Shown here piece by piece: positions 11,880-22,803 of a stretch of DNA of 64,000 bases (position 1 is its first letter; each line of letters opens with the position of its first letter). Source of the DNA: Tupaia tana (Eukaryota; Chordata; Mammalia; Scandentia; Tupaiidae); contig JAKSZU010000018.1 of the NCBI GenBank assembly GCA_026018925.1, positions 34,319,807 to 34,383,806 of the forward strand, given 5' to 3'. The notes under the pieces are model-generated. The model was given only the letters and a program-made list of their open reading frames with translations, was not told the origin of the DNA and did not search any database. The position numbers and the translations under genes are program-made.

Positions 11880-12446
11880 TAGGTCCTATTATTCCTCCAT
11901 CAGAGCTCTCCAGTGGCTCCCTGGTTCACTCAGAGTGGGATCCAGAGTCCTTATAAAGGCCCAGTCTTTACATGGTGGCTACCATTGTCTCCTTGACTTC
12001 ATATGGGCCTGGCCTATCCCCCTCCCTCCACAGACCCACTTCTTTGTTATCACTTGAAAATTTCTGGTGCCCTTCCACTTCAAAGCCTTAGATTTATTTC
12101 CCTCTGCCTCAAGCCCCATTTCTTCAGGTGTCTTCCTGATTCTTTTGCCTAGTTTTTCATGTTTTTCCTTAATTATCCTTTTCTTGGGTAGTCTTTTTAT
12201 GTCTCCCTATCTTAAACTGAATCCTCTTCCCTTTCCCTGATACCCTCCATTCCTCCTCTCCGCTTCTCTCCTAGCACTTACCGTCATCAGATACACTCTG
12301 TTTTCTATATTTTGTTGTCTGTCAACCCCATTCTAGAATATAACCTCCCAAGGGCAGAGATTTTTGTCTTAGTGATCATTGCGTTACCCCCGGTGCTAGG
12401 ACTGTGCTTACCATGGAGAAGGTTTCAAGAAATATTAAAAAAAGAA
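11880..12446 (+). repeat. LINE-2 fragment with 3' end
   Basis: The sequence passes through pyrimidine-rich L2 3' region ('cttcaggtgtcttcctgattc') and then 'ccccattctagaatataacctcccaagggcagagatttttgtc' (12327-12369), 'gtgctaggactgtgcttacc' and 'gaaatatt', the order of the L2 3' terminus. No open frame is kept. Confidence 0.75.
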
Positions 12447-13195
12447 AAAAAATGATAAGTGCTGTCAAGGCTGTGGTGAAAAAGGAACTCTCCTACACTG
12501 TTGGTAGGAGTGTAAATTAGTACTGCCACTGTGGAAAATAATATGGACATTCCTTCAAGATCTACAAATAGAATTACCATATGATCCAGCAGTTCTACTG
12601 CTGGGTTTCTCCCCAAAGGATAGGAATACACTCAGTTGGGAAAGTACTTGCACATCCATGTTTATTGTGGCATTATTCACAATTGCTAAGGCATGGAACC
12701 AACCCACATGTCCATGAACAGATGAATGGATTGAAAAAGTATGGTACATATACACTACAGAATAGTACTCAGCCATAAAAAAAGGGACCCTGACATTTTA
12801 TAGAAAGTGGATGAATACGGAAGATTTACTGCTAAGTGAAGCAAGTCAGACTATGAAAGAGAGACATTTTATGTCCTCACTAAATATTTTCCAAATGTCT
12901 GTACCCTATGGCAGAAACGGAAAGACTGGAAGATAGAAAAGCATGGAGAACAACTATGGATACCAGAGACAGTGTGAGAAGAGGGTAGGAAATGGGGGAG
13001 GGTGAGAGGAAGGGAATCAAGAGGAAAAAGAAAGAAGCAAAACACTTAAGAGACACACGATTGGAAAATTATCTGTTGATAACAAGTATGATAACGTCTT
13101 TAACAACAAATATACTGTGTATTCATGCTGGGAAAATTCATTTGTAAGCTGTAATGATATACAGTGATTGAATGTATAAAAAGATTATGAAGTGT
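12447..13195 (+). mobile_element. LINE-1 3' end, 5'-truncated
   Basis: The last part of L1 ORF2 is recognisable from 'aggctgtggtgaaaaagg' through 'ccatatgatccagcagttc' and 'tggtacatatacactacag' to 'actcagccataaaaaaagg', followed by a purine-rich 3' UTR (12940-13040). Stops and frameshifts break it. It begins at the end of the L2 at 11880-12446, so it inserted next to or into that relic. Confidence 0.88.
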
Positions 13196-13994
13196 TTTCT
13201 CAATGCATATATGAATGGAGGGAAGTGTTCTGAGGCCAAAGTGGAATTTGAAAAGGGACATTCCCTGTAGTAGCTAGAAATGGACATCAGGCAGTAAGGG
13301 GAGTCACCTGGATTGTAGATGTGGAAGCCATGTGGACAGACAGGGTGACTGACGCATTATTGGTTGCCTGGGACTCTCCTGATTTTAGCATGAATGTTCT
13401 GTGTCCCAGAAACTCCCCTAGTTTCTAACAGACTGGGTTGGCTGGTCACCCTGCACAGAGAGAACATTTGAATACCATTGAACAGTACCATTAGAGTTTT
13501 AGGTGGTCAGGGATCTTGAACCCATGTGTCATAGGCACCAGGAAGGTGAAGGGACACTGCAGCTGACCTGCCTATGTGTGTGAGTCAGGGAAACTGTGGT
13601 GAACAGGAAAACATAGGCTCCCCACAAATAAGGTGGTGTAGCTGCATTCTGGCTGATAGTAGATCTAGCAAATTGTATACCAGTGTTGCCTGAGCCCCAT
13701 TTTTTTCCAAGGGGAACCAGACATTTTGATTACTGTGATATTTTTCGTTGTTAGTACTAATTGGAAATTATCTAAGGATTGCATATGGCCTGTGGGCTGC
13801 CATTTGCCTATTTCTGCTGAAATAGACCCAAGCTTCCAATTTACCAGGCGGCAAGGCCTAGGAACCTCTATTTTAAGCCCTAAATGAAGAATGTAGTTAC
13901 ACATTTTTATTGTTAGGGGAAAAGAAATGTTATTATTAGGTGTAAGTAAAGGAGATATGGAGCTTACATAGCGTGCTGTTAATATTTGTGGCAT
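13196..13994. other. Mostly unassigned; possible hAT relic near 13630-13830
   Basis: 'gcatatggcctgtgggctgcc' followed by 'atttgcctatttctgctg' resembles one end of a Charlie-type element. The match is too short and diverged to be sure. Confidence 0.3.
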
Positions 13995-14205
13995 ATTTCC
14001 AGAAACTAGTCTAAGCACTTAATATGTATTAATCAATTGCATCCTCAATAACCCAATAAGATAAGTACTATTAATGTCCCAATTAACAGATGAGGAAATG
14101 GAGCAATGACTAACATTAAATAACTGTTCAAAGTTGCAGGCTAGGAGGTGATGGATCTGAGATTCAAACCCAGACGGCTGTTTCCAGGGACTGTACTACT
14201 TAAGC
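13995..14205 (-). repeat. MIR element
   Basis: In MIR antisense order the sequence shows 'aatcaattgcatcctcaataa', 'taacagatgaggaaatgg', 'actgttcaaagttgcaggc' and 'gagattcaaacccagac'. The last of these holds the degenerate B box of the tRNA-related part. Confidence 0.78.
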
Positions 14206-14350
14206 CTGTGCTTCTCAAACTTCAGTAAGCAATTGTTACCTGGAACGTTGCTGGTTATGACCTAAATTGCTCGGCCCCAAACCTAGAGTATTTTATTCAG
14301 TTGATCTGGGTCTAGGAGTGCCAGAAATTTCCATTTGCAAATTTGTGGTA
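14206..14350 (+). repeat. MER20-like hAT fragment
   Basis: 'gtgcttctcaaacttcagtaa', 'cggccccaaacctagagta' and 'cagttgatctgggtctagg' parallel the MER20 type consensus ('ggccccaccccagacctac', 'tgaatcagaatctctgg'). The right end is not clear. Confidence 0.5.
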
Positions 14351-14508
14351 CTCAAATTGAAGCTTTAATTACTCAAGGATCTGCTTTTTATGTTTGGATT
14401 TTATATACTAGTAACTTGATAGAATTGGACATACCTGACATGTGATACCTGTGTGCGTATTTCAGTTTCTGATGGCCTTTGGGGAAATAATGTACTTTTT
14501 CCCTCAAG

Positions 14509-14700
14509 GTTATTTATTTTGAAAGAAGGAAGAAAGGGCAGATAGAAACAGGAACCTCTGACCCTTCCTTCCCCAGCCTTAGCCGGGGAGGCTATGCACA
14601 GGGAGGCCTCAGTACTCTAACTCAGGACCTTCAGTACTGTAACCCAGGGCCTTCCTATGTGGCTTCAACATTGTAGAATATTGCATCACCATTTGCCACC
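14509..14700 (-). mobile_element. Family C SINE, diverged
   Basis: It runs 'gttatttattttgaaagaag', 'ggcagatagaaacaggaacc', 'aacccagggccttcctatgtgg' and 'atattgcatcaccatttgcc'. The internal duplication 'ctctaactcaggaccttcagtactgtaacccagg' (14607-14640) is peculiar to this copy. Confidence 0.65.
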
Positions 14701-15370
14701 ATGATTCTCTAGGGCAGTGTATTTGTAGGTCATTTTACTACTTCTTTCTTAGTGGGAAATACTGTCTGGTGTTTAAGCCTGCATTCTCGATGTGAAAAAA
14801 ATGACCAAATCCTCAACACCATTGTCCCTTTCTTCTTTTGACCAACTAGGATTCAATCTTTTACCCAACCCCATCCAGTAGAGGGATGGAAGAGACAGAA
14901 GGTGGTAGAGAAGACTCAGATGTTCTTAGATGATGTAGTGAAGGGCAACTGGGGGCAGCATGGCCCAGGGAGCTGGACACATTGGTGAGAGCCTTCCTTT
15001 TCTAATAACTGCCTATCTGATAGTAAGACCAAATCTGGTAAGGTTGGGTGGTGGGCCACCAGTCAGTATTTCATCAGTTTGTTTGATGAATAAACTAGCT
15101 CTTACATTTCTACTTTAAATAAGATGCAAGTGGTTGGGAATCATGAGAATAACAGATTTGAATACAACATGCACAAGCTAATGTAGGTTTCATGGGCTTT
15201 AAAGAATTTGTAACCTTCAGAGTATTTGAAGAAAACTGAAGACAGCACAGCCTATCCATCTGTTGAGGACATAAAGTGCTAAAAAGGTAGGTTGGTTTTG
15301 TATGCCGTGAGTGGTACTTTTTCCCTTTGATCTTTTGGCAATATTTGTCTCATAGGTCATCTTCACTATT
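14701..15370. other. Unassigned non-coding sequence
   Basis: No repeat or exon recognised. Confidence 0.45.
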
Positions 15371-15660
15371 AGGAAGGATTTCTTTTTTTTTTTTTGGAGA
15401 GGTTTTTGCTATAGAGCACATGTGCTCGCTAGAGAGACAGAGAGAGACAGAGAGACAGAAAGTGAGAAGTCACCCCCCAGGGTGGATGGCCACACCACAA
15501 TCCCTTCTCCTTCATTCTCCTCTCAGGATCTTGGGCACACACGCACACACGCCTGGCGTGAGTTTAAGCCACCGGGTCCGGGACTCGAACCACGGTCAAC
15601 TACATGGGAGTCCAGCGACATAGCCATTAAGCTAACTGCTAGTGCCAGGAAGGATTTCTT
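15371..15660 (-). mobile_element. Family A SINE with perfect 14-bp target duplication
   Basis: The body is 15385-15646 between two copies of AGGAAGGATTTCTT. On the minus strand the B box is a near match (complement 'ggactcgaacc' at about 15581-15591) and the A-box region lies near 15625-15637. This is one of the best preserved copies. Confidence 0.95.
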
Positions 15661-17075
15661 GATAACTGACGTGTAGTCCTTCTGTATCGTCTTTCTGCTT
15701 CTAAATTGAGGCTCATTAGTCATTGTCCTTTGTGTTTACACTCAAGTATATATCGTGGTAGAAAAATAAGTGAAATGATTTGCTCAACCAGAGAATATTA
15801 GTGATCATTGAAATATGATTCTCATCACAAGAGTATCTTGCTAGAAAAGGATGTATGGGAAATCACTTCATTGATAACCATGCTTATAAAGTGTGAGACA
15901 TATATCAAGCAAAGTAGTTGTTCTTTTTATTTATATTATTCAAATGGACATTAAGCCCCCATTTCTAAATTACTATGAGGTACTCATCGTCTCTGTTCTA
16001 CATTTTTATTACATTTTATCAAAGTAAATGTAGATATCTAAGAATGTGTTGCTGACAATTCTTGTAAATATTAGAATTCTGTATGAGAATATTGATATTA
16101 AAGCTGCATTAGGACTGATACCATTAGCAGCAATATAGAGAAGATGTTTTATTAAATACTAATTTCATATGTTATTTAACAAGTAGCCGGCTTTGAACAC
16201 ATTAATCTCTCTTTTTAATTCAAGGTTGATGGTCTGGGTCTTACATATTGTATCCCTGAATAGACCATTCAATAACTATGCAAAATATCTATTTCTCCCA
16301 TGGGTATTTGTGCTTTGATATATTCTGATCCTTATTAAATTTAAACAGGATCAAATTTATACAGCTCTGGCAGAGATTTATTAAAATACACTGAATGGAC
16401 AGCTTGTGGGAGCGCAGTGTACTGTAATAACATATGCCTTTTACCAGAGAATAGTAATTATTGAGAATCAAATAAATCTGTAGGAGGTTAAGTATATATG
16501 GAAAAGATATCAATTGCAGTCCTTCAAAACTAGCCTGAAATATTATTTGAAATATGTTACTATGCAAAATAATGAATCTCATCTTTCTAGACTCTAAATA
16601 TTTAGCAATATTTGAAGATGTAGGTTTTTAGGGATGTTTTAAATTCCAAAAAGGGGGGGTGGCGGTTCAGTATTATCAGAAGTGTTACATGTGTTTAGCA
16701 TACTCCATCTGTAGAGGCACCTGTTTTTTTTTTTTTTTCTTTCTTTCTTTTTTTAAATTTTTTTTATTTGCCCTACTTTATATTAAATAAAATTGAAAGC
16801 ACATGTATTATCCCATTTGTAAAAAAATCTCTTTTTTTGGGAAGCAGAAAAATTTGTGTCTCTTTTGATTGGGGGCTTGGGAGAGAGATCACAGATACAC
16901 TAAATAGAAATGTTTTGGATACCTTGAAAACTCATTTGTATTTTTTAGATATTGTTTTGTTCCTAATTTTGTATTTTCTTCCCCACTTTCAGAGTGGTTG
17001 TGGTGTGTTGCATATGATCAGAATTCAGTATTTCTCTCTTTCTTTATTATTTTTTTTTTTGAGTTTTCTTGCTGA
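15661..17075. other. 1.4 kb repeat-poor, AT-rich block
   Basis: It contains a G8 tract at about 16653 and a T16/CTTT tract at 16722-16760. Otherwise no repeat I can name and no exon. Confidence 0.45.
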
Positions 17076-17677
17076 CAGTTAGGATTTTTATTTTATTTAT
17101 TTTTTTTAAGATTTTTGCCATAGGGGGACCAGCAGTTGGTGTAATGGCTATGTTGCTGGACTCCCATGTGGTCGACTGTGGTTTGAGTCCCGGACCCGGT
17201 GGCTTAAACTCACGCCGGGCGCGTGTGCGTGTGTGCCCAAGATCCCAAGAGGAGAATGGAGGAGAAGGAATTGAGGCGTGGCCATCCCCCTGGGGGTGAT
17301 TTCTTGTTTTCTGTCTGTCTCTCTTCCTGTCTTTCTGGAGAGTGCACACACCCTATAGCAAAAAACAAAAACAAAAACAAAACCTCTCCAAAAAAAAAAA
17401 AAAAAAAAAAGATTTTTGCCCTAGGGTGCCTGCACTCACTAGAGAGAGCCAGAGAAAGATAGTGAGAGGGAAAGTGGGGAGAAATCACTCCCCAGGGGTG
17501 AGGGATGGCCACACCGCAATCCTTTCTCTGTTTTCCTCCTGAGATTTTGGGCACACAGCACACATACCTGGCGTGAATTTTAAGCTGCCAGGTCTGGGAC
17601 CTTGAAGCATGGTCAGCCATGTGGGAGTCCAGCACCTTAACCACTATGCCACCTGGTAACCCCAGTTAAGATTTTTA
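17076..17677 (-). mobile_element. Family A SINE, split by a second SINE
   Basis: The host copy occupies about 17091-17123 and 17411-17662. Its outer flanks 'cagttaggattttta' (17076-17090) and 'cagttaagattttta' (17663-17677) are the target duplication. The two halves rejoin at 'aagatttttgcc' + 'ctagggtgcctgcactcac', the usual SINE 3' end. Confidence 0.9.
17124..17410 (+). mobile_element. Family A SINE inserted in another SINE
   Basis: It runs from 'ggggaccagcagttggtgtaatgg' (A box region about 17134-17146) to a poly-A tail ending at 17410. The flanks 'aagatttttgccatag' (17108-17123) and 'aagatttttgccctag' (from about 17409) are its target duplication. The B box 'ggtttgagtcc' (17180-17190) has one change from the consensus. 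Confidence 0.93.
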
Positions 17678-17814
17678 ATACTGAACTTGGAAGTATTATA
17701 GTCTAAATGTTCTTTCGGAGTTCCTGTGGCTTTAATGTTTTATCCTTCATAAATTATTTAATTATCTTATAACTGGCATTATTAGTATTTTTCTCTTGTC
17801 CTGTTTTCTAAGCT
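17678..17814. other. Unassigned spacer between SINEs
   Basis: Nothing recognised. Confidence 0.4.
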
Positions 17815-18076
17815 TAAGTATTTCTTCAGGGACCAGCAGATGGCATAATGGTTACATCACTGGACTCCCAGATGGTCTACCTTGGTTTGAGTCCCAGACC
17901 TGGTGGCTTCAAACTCATGCCAGGCACACATGTGTGCATGCCCAAAATCCCAAGAGGAGAATGGAGAAGGGATTTCGGCATCCATTTTCCCTAGGGGGGT
18001 AATTTCTTGCTTTCTGGCTCTCTCTGTCTCTTCAGCAAGCACAGATGCCCTGTAATAGAAATCTCTCTTAAAAAAA
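17815..18076 (+). mobile_element. Family A SINE
   Basis: It begins 'gggaccagcagatggcataatgg' at 17829 and ends with 'ctcttaaaaaaa' near 18067. The flanks 'agtatttcttcag' and 'aatattacttctg' could be a decayed target duplication. A family C copy follows at once. Confidence 0.9.
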
Positions 18077-18262
18077 TATTACTTCTGAGAGAGAGAAAAA
18101 GAGAAAGAGAGACAGGTACCTCCAACAGGGTCTACAAAGTCGTCATGCTGCCCTTACTCTCAGCTAGACTCTGTCATGGACATGTACGTGGGTGGGTTCA
18201 CATCCCAGGACCTCTCCTATGTGGGTCCTGTTGCATTATACTACACTGCCATCTCCCCCTGT
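18077..18262 (-). mobile_element. Family C SINE
   Basis: 'gagagagacaggtacctcc', 'acagggtctacaaagtcg', 'cagctagactctgtcatgg', 'tcccaggacctctcctatgtgg' and 'gttgcattatactacactgcc' follow family C antisense order. Confidence 0.72.
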
Positions 18263-18575
18263 CTTCTGTTTGTACACACACTTCAGGATGGGTTGAGGCA
18301 CCAACAAGAGACTAGAGCTACTCATGTGGCAGGAGGAGAATATTTTGCCCCAGCAAGCCATACTGGCTTGCCAATACATTCTTCTCCTTCCAGTGTTTGA
18401 AGCTCTTTTTCTGCCTAATTCTTTGTAGTATAGAGGAAGAGGGACAGATGGAAATGGGCACCCTTCTTTTCTGGTTAGAATAATAGGAACATCAAGTGAG
18501 AACAAACTGAAGTATCTGGGAGCCAAAGGGATCTCCGAGTGACTGTATCTAAAAGAGACGAACTAACTTCTTTCC
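18263..18575. other. Unassigned non-coding sequence
   Basis: No repeat or exon recognised. Confidence 0.4.
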
Positions 18576-18848
18576 AGAGCTAGCTCCATGGCACAGTGGT
18601 AATATGCTACTCAACAGGAGCTGGATGGATCCCACATGATGACTGTGGTTCAGATCCCCAGCCTGGTCAGCCTGAAACACACCAGGCACATGTATGAATG
18701 ACCAAGCTCTGACAAGCCAAAGGAGGAGCTAGGTTCTATACTGGAGGGGAGAACATTGTGGTGTGACCAGACCCTGGAAAGGGTGCTTGTCCCTGTCCCT
18801 TTCCCATGGGCATGCATGCACTCTATCATGGATAAAGAAAGAAAAAAT
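18576..18848 (+). mobile_element. Family C-like SINE, sense
   Basis: 'gctagctccatggcacagtgg' is the A-box region and 'ggttcagatcccc' (18650-18662) a degraded B box. The body includes 'ctgaaacacaccaggcaca' and 'attgtggtgtgaccagacc', and the tail 'ggataaagaaagaaaaaa'. The body shares wording with both families A and C, so it may represent an ancestral form. Confidence 0.7.
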
Positions 18849-19149
18849 ACATTTCCAGAAATTTCTCCAATCCACTATAAATTAGACTGAGGATTGGTAA
18901 GTGATAGTTATGACAGGGGATGGGAAATTCATTTTTCACTTTTATGGTGTTTGATTTTTATATTTATTTTTCTTTAACATTGTGTGTGTTTGTGTGTGTG
19001 TGTGGTTTCATGGGGAATCGCTGTTAACTTTATGCTTATTTTGTAGTATTACGTGGGATTACTATTTGGTCACTCATGTTCTAGTAAGTACAGAAATTAT
19101 TCTTGGGTATCATGGTGCATTGGGTTTTGTTTTTTGATGGAAGGTCAAA
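18849..19149. other. Unassigned; short TG tract
   Basis: A (TG) tract lies at 18981-19004. Nothing else recognised. Confidence 0.45.
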
Positions 19150-19560
19150 TGTATTGAGATATAATTTACAGACAATAAATTTGCCAATTTTAAGTGTGCA
19201 ATTTGATACTTTAAAAAATATTACTTTATTTAATTTATTTATTCCATGAACAAAAGAGACAGAGAAAGTTGGCATCCCTCACAGGGTCTTAGTGTTGTAA
19301 CCCACCCCCAACTTCAGCCAGCTCTGGATCAGGGGCACATGCATTCCCAGTGTACTCAGAGAGGTCTCTGGATGCAAACCCTCACAAACTGTCATGTTCT
19401 TCTGGCCCCACAATTTGACAAATATGTACAGTTGTGAACAACCACCACTTAGTACAGATAGAACATTTCCATCACCACAAAGAGCAAGTACCCTTTTGTA
19501 GTCAGTCTCCTAATCCCAAGCAGTGATCTGCTCTCTGTCTACATGGTGTGTATGACATGC
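19150..19560 (-). mobile_element. LINE-1 3' region (antisense), split by a SINE
   Basis: On + it reads 'ttgagatataatttacagac', 'ttttaagtgtgcaatttgatac', then after the SINE 'acagttgtgaacaaccacc', 'agaacatttccatcaccac' and 'ctgctctctgtctacatgg'. This is the antisense 3' UTR of old mammalian L1 (L1M type). Confidence 0.8.
19208..19408 (-). mobile_element. Family C SINE inside L1
   Basis: It runs from 'aaaaaatattactttatttaa' to 'catgttcttctggcccc'. The L1 words 'gcaatttga' (19198-19206) and 'acaatttga' (19411-19419) on either side look like its target duplication. Confidence 0.8.
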
Positions 19561-19638
19561 ATTTATGTTCAAATCAACTAAGTTTAACCAATAAGTATGT
19601 AAATATTTAGAGATATCCATATTGGTAAACCTTTGTGG

Positions 19639-19640
19639 TA

Positions 19641-19702
<62 letters not shown>

Positions 19703-19745
19703 ATATATGTATTTGTATACACACACACACACACACACACACACC
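19639..19745. repeat. Compound (GT)n / TATA / (CA)n microsatellite
   Basis: A GT tract of about 60 bp (19640-19700, broken by two TA steps) is followed by a TA-rich spacer and 13 CA units (19719-19744). GT and CA arms facing each other can pair, so the locus is a potential hairpin. Confidence 0.95.
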
Positions 19746-19755
19746 CATATATATA

Positions 19756-19832
19756 TACTTGCTGGAAAAGTCATGATGCATTTTTGCATAGAACAACATA
19801 GAAAAACATGTCATGACTTTGCCAACGACCTA
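19756..19832. mobile_element. Mariner-type MITE, family 1 (palindromic), second copy
   Basis: The core (19758-19830) lies between TA dinucleotides. The left arm 'ggaaaagtcatgatgcat' pairs with the right arm 'catgtcatgactttgcc'. It shares 'aaaagtcatgatgcattttt' with the copy at 8877 and sits beside a TA-rich microsatellite that supplied the TA target. Confidence 0.85.
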
Positions 19833-19973
19833 ATATATAAATATTTATAATATAACATCATATTTAATATAAAACATATTTTAATTATAATAATTATATT
19901 TTAACCTTTTACTACATTTTGGTAGTGTAGTGATTTATTTATTGTTAAGTCATTATCAGAAAGAGAAATTGTC

Positions 19974-20135
19974 CGAGCCAGCAGGTGGTCTGGTCATTAA
20001 GGGCTCTGGACTCCCACATGGCTGACTGTGGTTTGAGTCCTGGACCTGGAGGTTTACTTTCTCTCTCTCTCTCACTCTGTCCTGCTCTGGTCAAATTAAA
20101 ATAAGCAAATAAATAAATACATAAAGTTAAATAAT
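19974..20135 (+). mobile_element. Family B SINE (short)
   Basis: It has the head 'gagccagcaggtggtctgg' and the B box 'ggtttgagtcc' (20031-20041). After 'ggacctggaggttt' it passes directly to a CT-rich stretch and 'ggtcaaattaaaataagcaaa', with no family A body. Confidence 0.88.
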
Positions 20136-20727
20136 TCCTTAAGAAATTAAAAAAAGAAAGGGGAATTGTTAGAAACTTAGGGTTTGAATAAACAATTTAT
20201 ATCAATTATAAGGAAAAAGATTTTTAAGTACTTCAAATTATTTGTTACTTAGAAAGTATACTTGCTTTTATTGCCACCTTTTCTCCTTCATTGCTGCTGA
20301 TATATGAGACATACTTTTCTAAATGCATTTAAAGGATGATTTCAATTAACATTCTCTTTTGATTAAATGTTTTAACTTATGTATCTATTTATATAAGGGA
20401 AAAGCATTGTAATTTCTCTTTTACAGTGCTAGTTAGAGCTATAGGGCTATATGGACTTGGTTTCTGAAACTGGAAAACTGATAAAACATATTAAATGAGA
20501 TACTTTTAAAAAAATCTAAATGTCTAATGTTAATTTGGGGCTACAATTTTTTTTAGGTATTATATCTATTACTGTATTGGATAGCTGTATGAAATTTGAA
20601 TGTTACTTGACATTTGAAGTTACCTGTGCGTTACTGACTTTGATCCAAATGAACTCAAATGCCTTGCCAGTTCTGAAATATATGATTGATTCTGAGGGGT
20701 TTTTTTTTTGTATGTGTAATATCTTAA
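20136..20727. other. Unassigned non-coding sequence
   Basis: AT-rich, with no repeat or exon recognised. A 72-codon frame at 20520 has no recognisable content. Confidence 0.45.
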
Positions 20728-20946
20728 AGTTTATTTAGAGAGAGAGAGAATGAAAGAGAGACAAGCACCCTCAATAAGACTCCATGCTGTGATCCCAACT
20801 CCCCCAGCCTTCCAGCTAACCAAGACAACGGTTTTCTGTATGTGTTCCGTGTGCACAGATTGACCTGGGAACCAAACCCTGTCCTTCCATATGGCTTCCA
20901 GAATTGCAGAGTGATGTGTCACTGCTGTGCCACTGCAACTGCGCCA
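20728..20946 (-). mobile_element. Family C SINE
   Basis: 'gtttatttagagagagagag', 'gagacaagcaccctcaataag', 'gggaaccaaaccctgtccttcc' and 'cactgctgtgccactgcaac' follow the family order. Confidence 0.75.
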
Positions 20947-22364
20947 GTTTCATTAACAAATACATTTGTGTGTATACTCAGTTCATATGCATGTGTGTGT
21001 AGGTGTATGTATATACAGATTTACATGCACAAATTTTAAATGAGAAAGAAAAGAGAAAAACCCAGTGATTGTGTTGTTGGTGTTTTAGAGTTATTGGTCC
21101 AGAAGATTGAGTGTAAAGATAATTAGAATAATAATTCATAGATATTTTAGATATTGATTAATGCAGTACAAACAGTGAAGAAAATAGAAATCTAATGTGT
21201 TGTAATACAAGATCCTTAATACCAAGAAAAAGGAAGTCAAAAGGACACAAAAAATATATCAGCTTATGCTTTTCTATGGCTTCGCCTGCTTTACCTGCTT
21301 CGAATTTAGAGTGTTAACATGATCACTAGCTTCATAAATGCAAAGCTCTTAAATCGTTTGCAGTAACAAGGGCATGTTTTAGTGTTGTCAGAACTTTTGT
21401 TTGCACCTGGTGTTACACTTGATCACTGAATAATTGAGTGATAATGACTGTTATTTTTAAACTAAAGTATAACATCAGGGAAGGATGAGAAACATAAAAC
21501 ACCCAGCTTCCCAAAGAGGGTTGGGAAAATATTTATAAGTGTCAAGCAGAATAGAATTATCGAAAGTACGTTATGCAAACCCAGAACATAAGTCATGGAA
21601 TTATTTGTTCTGCCACTCAAGAAGAATCAGGCTTTTAAAATTTTATAAAGACAGAAAATTTAAACAAAGAAAAACGTGTAGAATTTGGATGGCGTGAACC
21701 ACAGTTCAGAAAGTGTCAGATGTCATCTAACACCATTATTCAGGACCAAGGACAAGGGCACACACATGGGCCTTTCCCCACTTACATTTTTTTTTTTAAC
21801 TTTCCTATGATTTTAAGTGATTCATTTGTTTCATGTATTAATTCTGAAATTACCTGTTGAGTATCAAATCGACAAAATGATAAAAACAAGAGAGGCCAGA
21901 GCTCTGTGTTCATGGAACTTGTATTCTCTCTGGTTCTTTTATAAAGTTAGCTGTTAAACGTGCACTTTTTCTTCTGGGATTTAGCTGCCTCAAGGTAATT
22001 ACTATCTCCCATATACTTCTTCTTAGGTTCTTAACCTGCTTGTCTCCTTCCAGTATACTCACAGTCCTCCCCACAGTCTGCAGTACTTCCGTCTATTTCT
22101 GGCTCTATTGAACTTGGTAGAACTGTTCTTATCTTAGCTTTTACAACCATAGTGGGAAAACAATACCTATTTCCCTCATTTCTTAAATGACTTCTTCAGT
22201 GATGAATGAAATGTGCTCTGTAAATAGGTTAGGGTTAGTGGTTAAGTACACTGAGTCATAGTTGAAAGGATACTCAGAATATAAGGGAGGAAATGTAGTG
22301 TTTAATTGAAAAGATATCTACGTAGTTTCCAATAATTTGGAATTTGCTAAACTTCCATATTTGG
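20947..22364. other. 1.4 kb repeat-poor block
   Basis: No SINE or L1 is visible. 22000-22180 is pyrimidine-rich and may hold a very old L2 fragment. No exon recognised. Confidence 0.45.
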
Positions 22365-22545
22365 GAGGCAGTTTGATAGAGTGGAAAAGCATGGATTTGG
22401 ACTCTAATAATCCTATGTTTGACTCTTCACTGGCCATTTGTTAGCTTTGTGTCTTTATTTACATGATTTAATATTTCTAAATCATGATTTCCTCAGAAAT
22501 AAAGAGTAATGCCTTCCATTAGTCCATGTAAGATTTAAGCATCTA
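22365..22545 (+). repeat. MIR element
   Basis: 'gaggcagtttgatagagtgg', 'aagcatggatttggactctaa', 'ccatttgttagctttgtgtct', 'tgatttcctcagaaataaag' and 'atgtaagatttaagc' are collinear with MIR. Confidence 0.78.
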
Positions 22546-22551
22546 GGAAAA

Positions 22552-22803
22552 AAGGGCCAACTGGTGACATGGTGGTTGGGGCAGCTGGATCCCATGAATG
22601 ACCACACAGTTCAAGTCTTGGACTTGGTGGCTTGAAAAACAAGCCCATGTGTGTACGTGTCCGAAATCCTAAAAGAAGGGAGAAATGGAGAAGGGATTGT
22701 AGCATAACTATCCCCCATTAGAGTGCTTCCTCACTTTCTCTTCCTCTGTCTCTTTTTCTCCATGACATGTACACACCTTCTGGCAAAATTAAAAAGAAAA
22801 ATG
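22552..22803 (+). mobile_element. Family A-like SINE, old variant
   Basis: The head 'gggccaactggtgacatggtgg' and the B-box region 'agttcaagtcttgg' lead into a diverged body ('gagaaatggagaagggattg') and a tail 'ggcaaaattaaaaagaaaaa'. The 'gcagctggatccca' anticodon-arm region differs from standard family A and is shared with 23614 and 24120. Confidence 0.8.

Noticed and set aside
19639-19745. GT/CA array considered as a CRISPR-like or satellite array
   Set aside because: Simple dinucleotide repeat without spacers.
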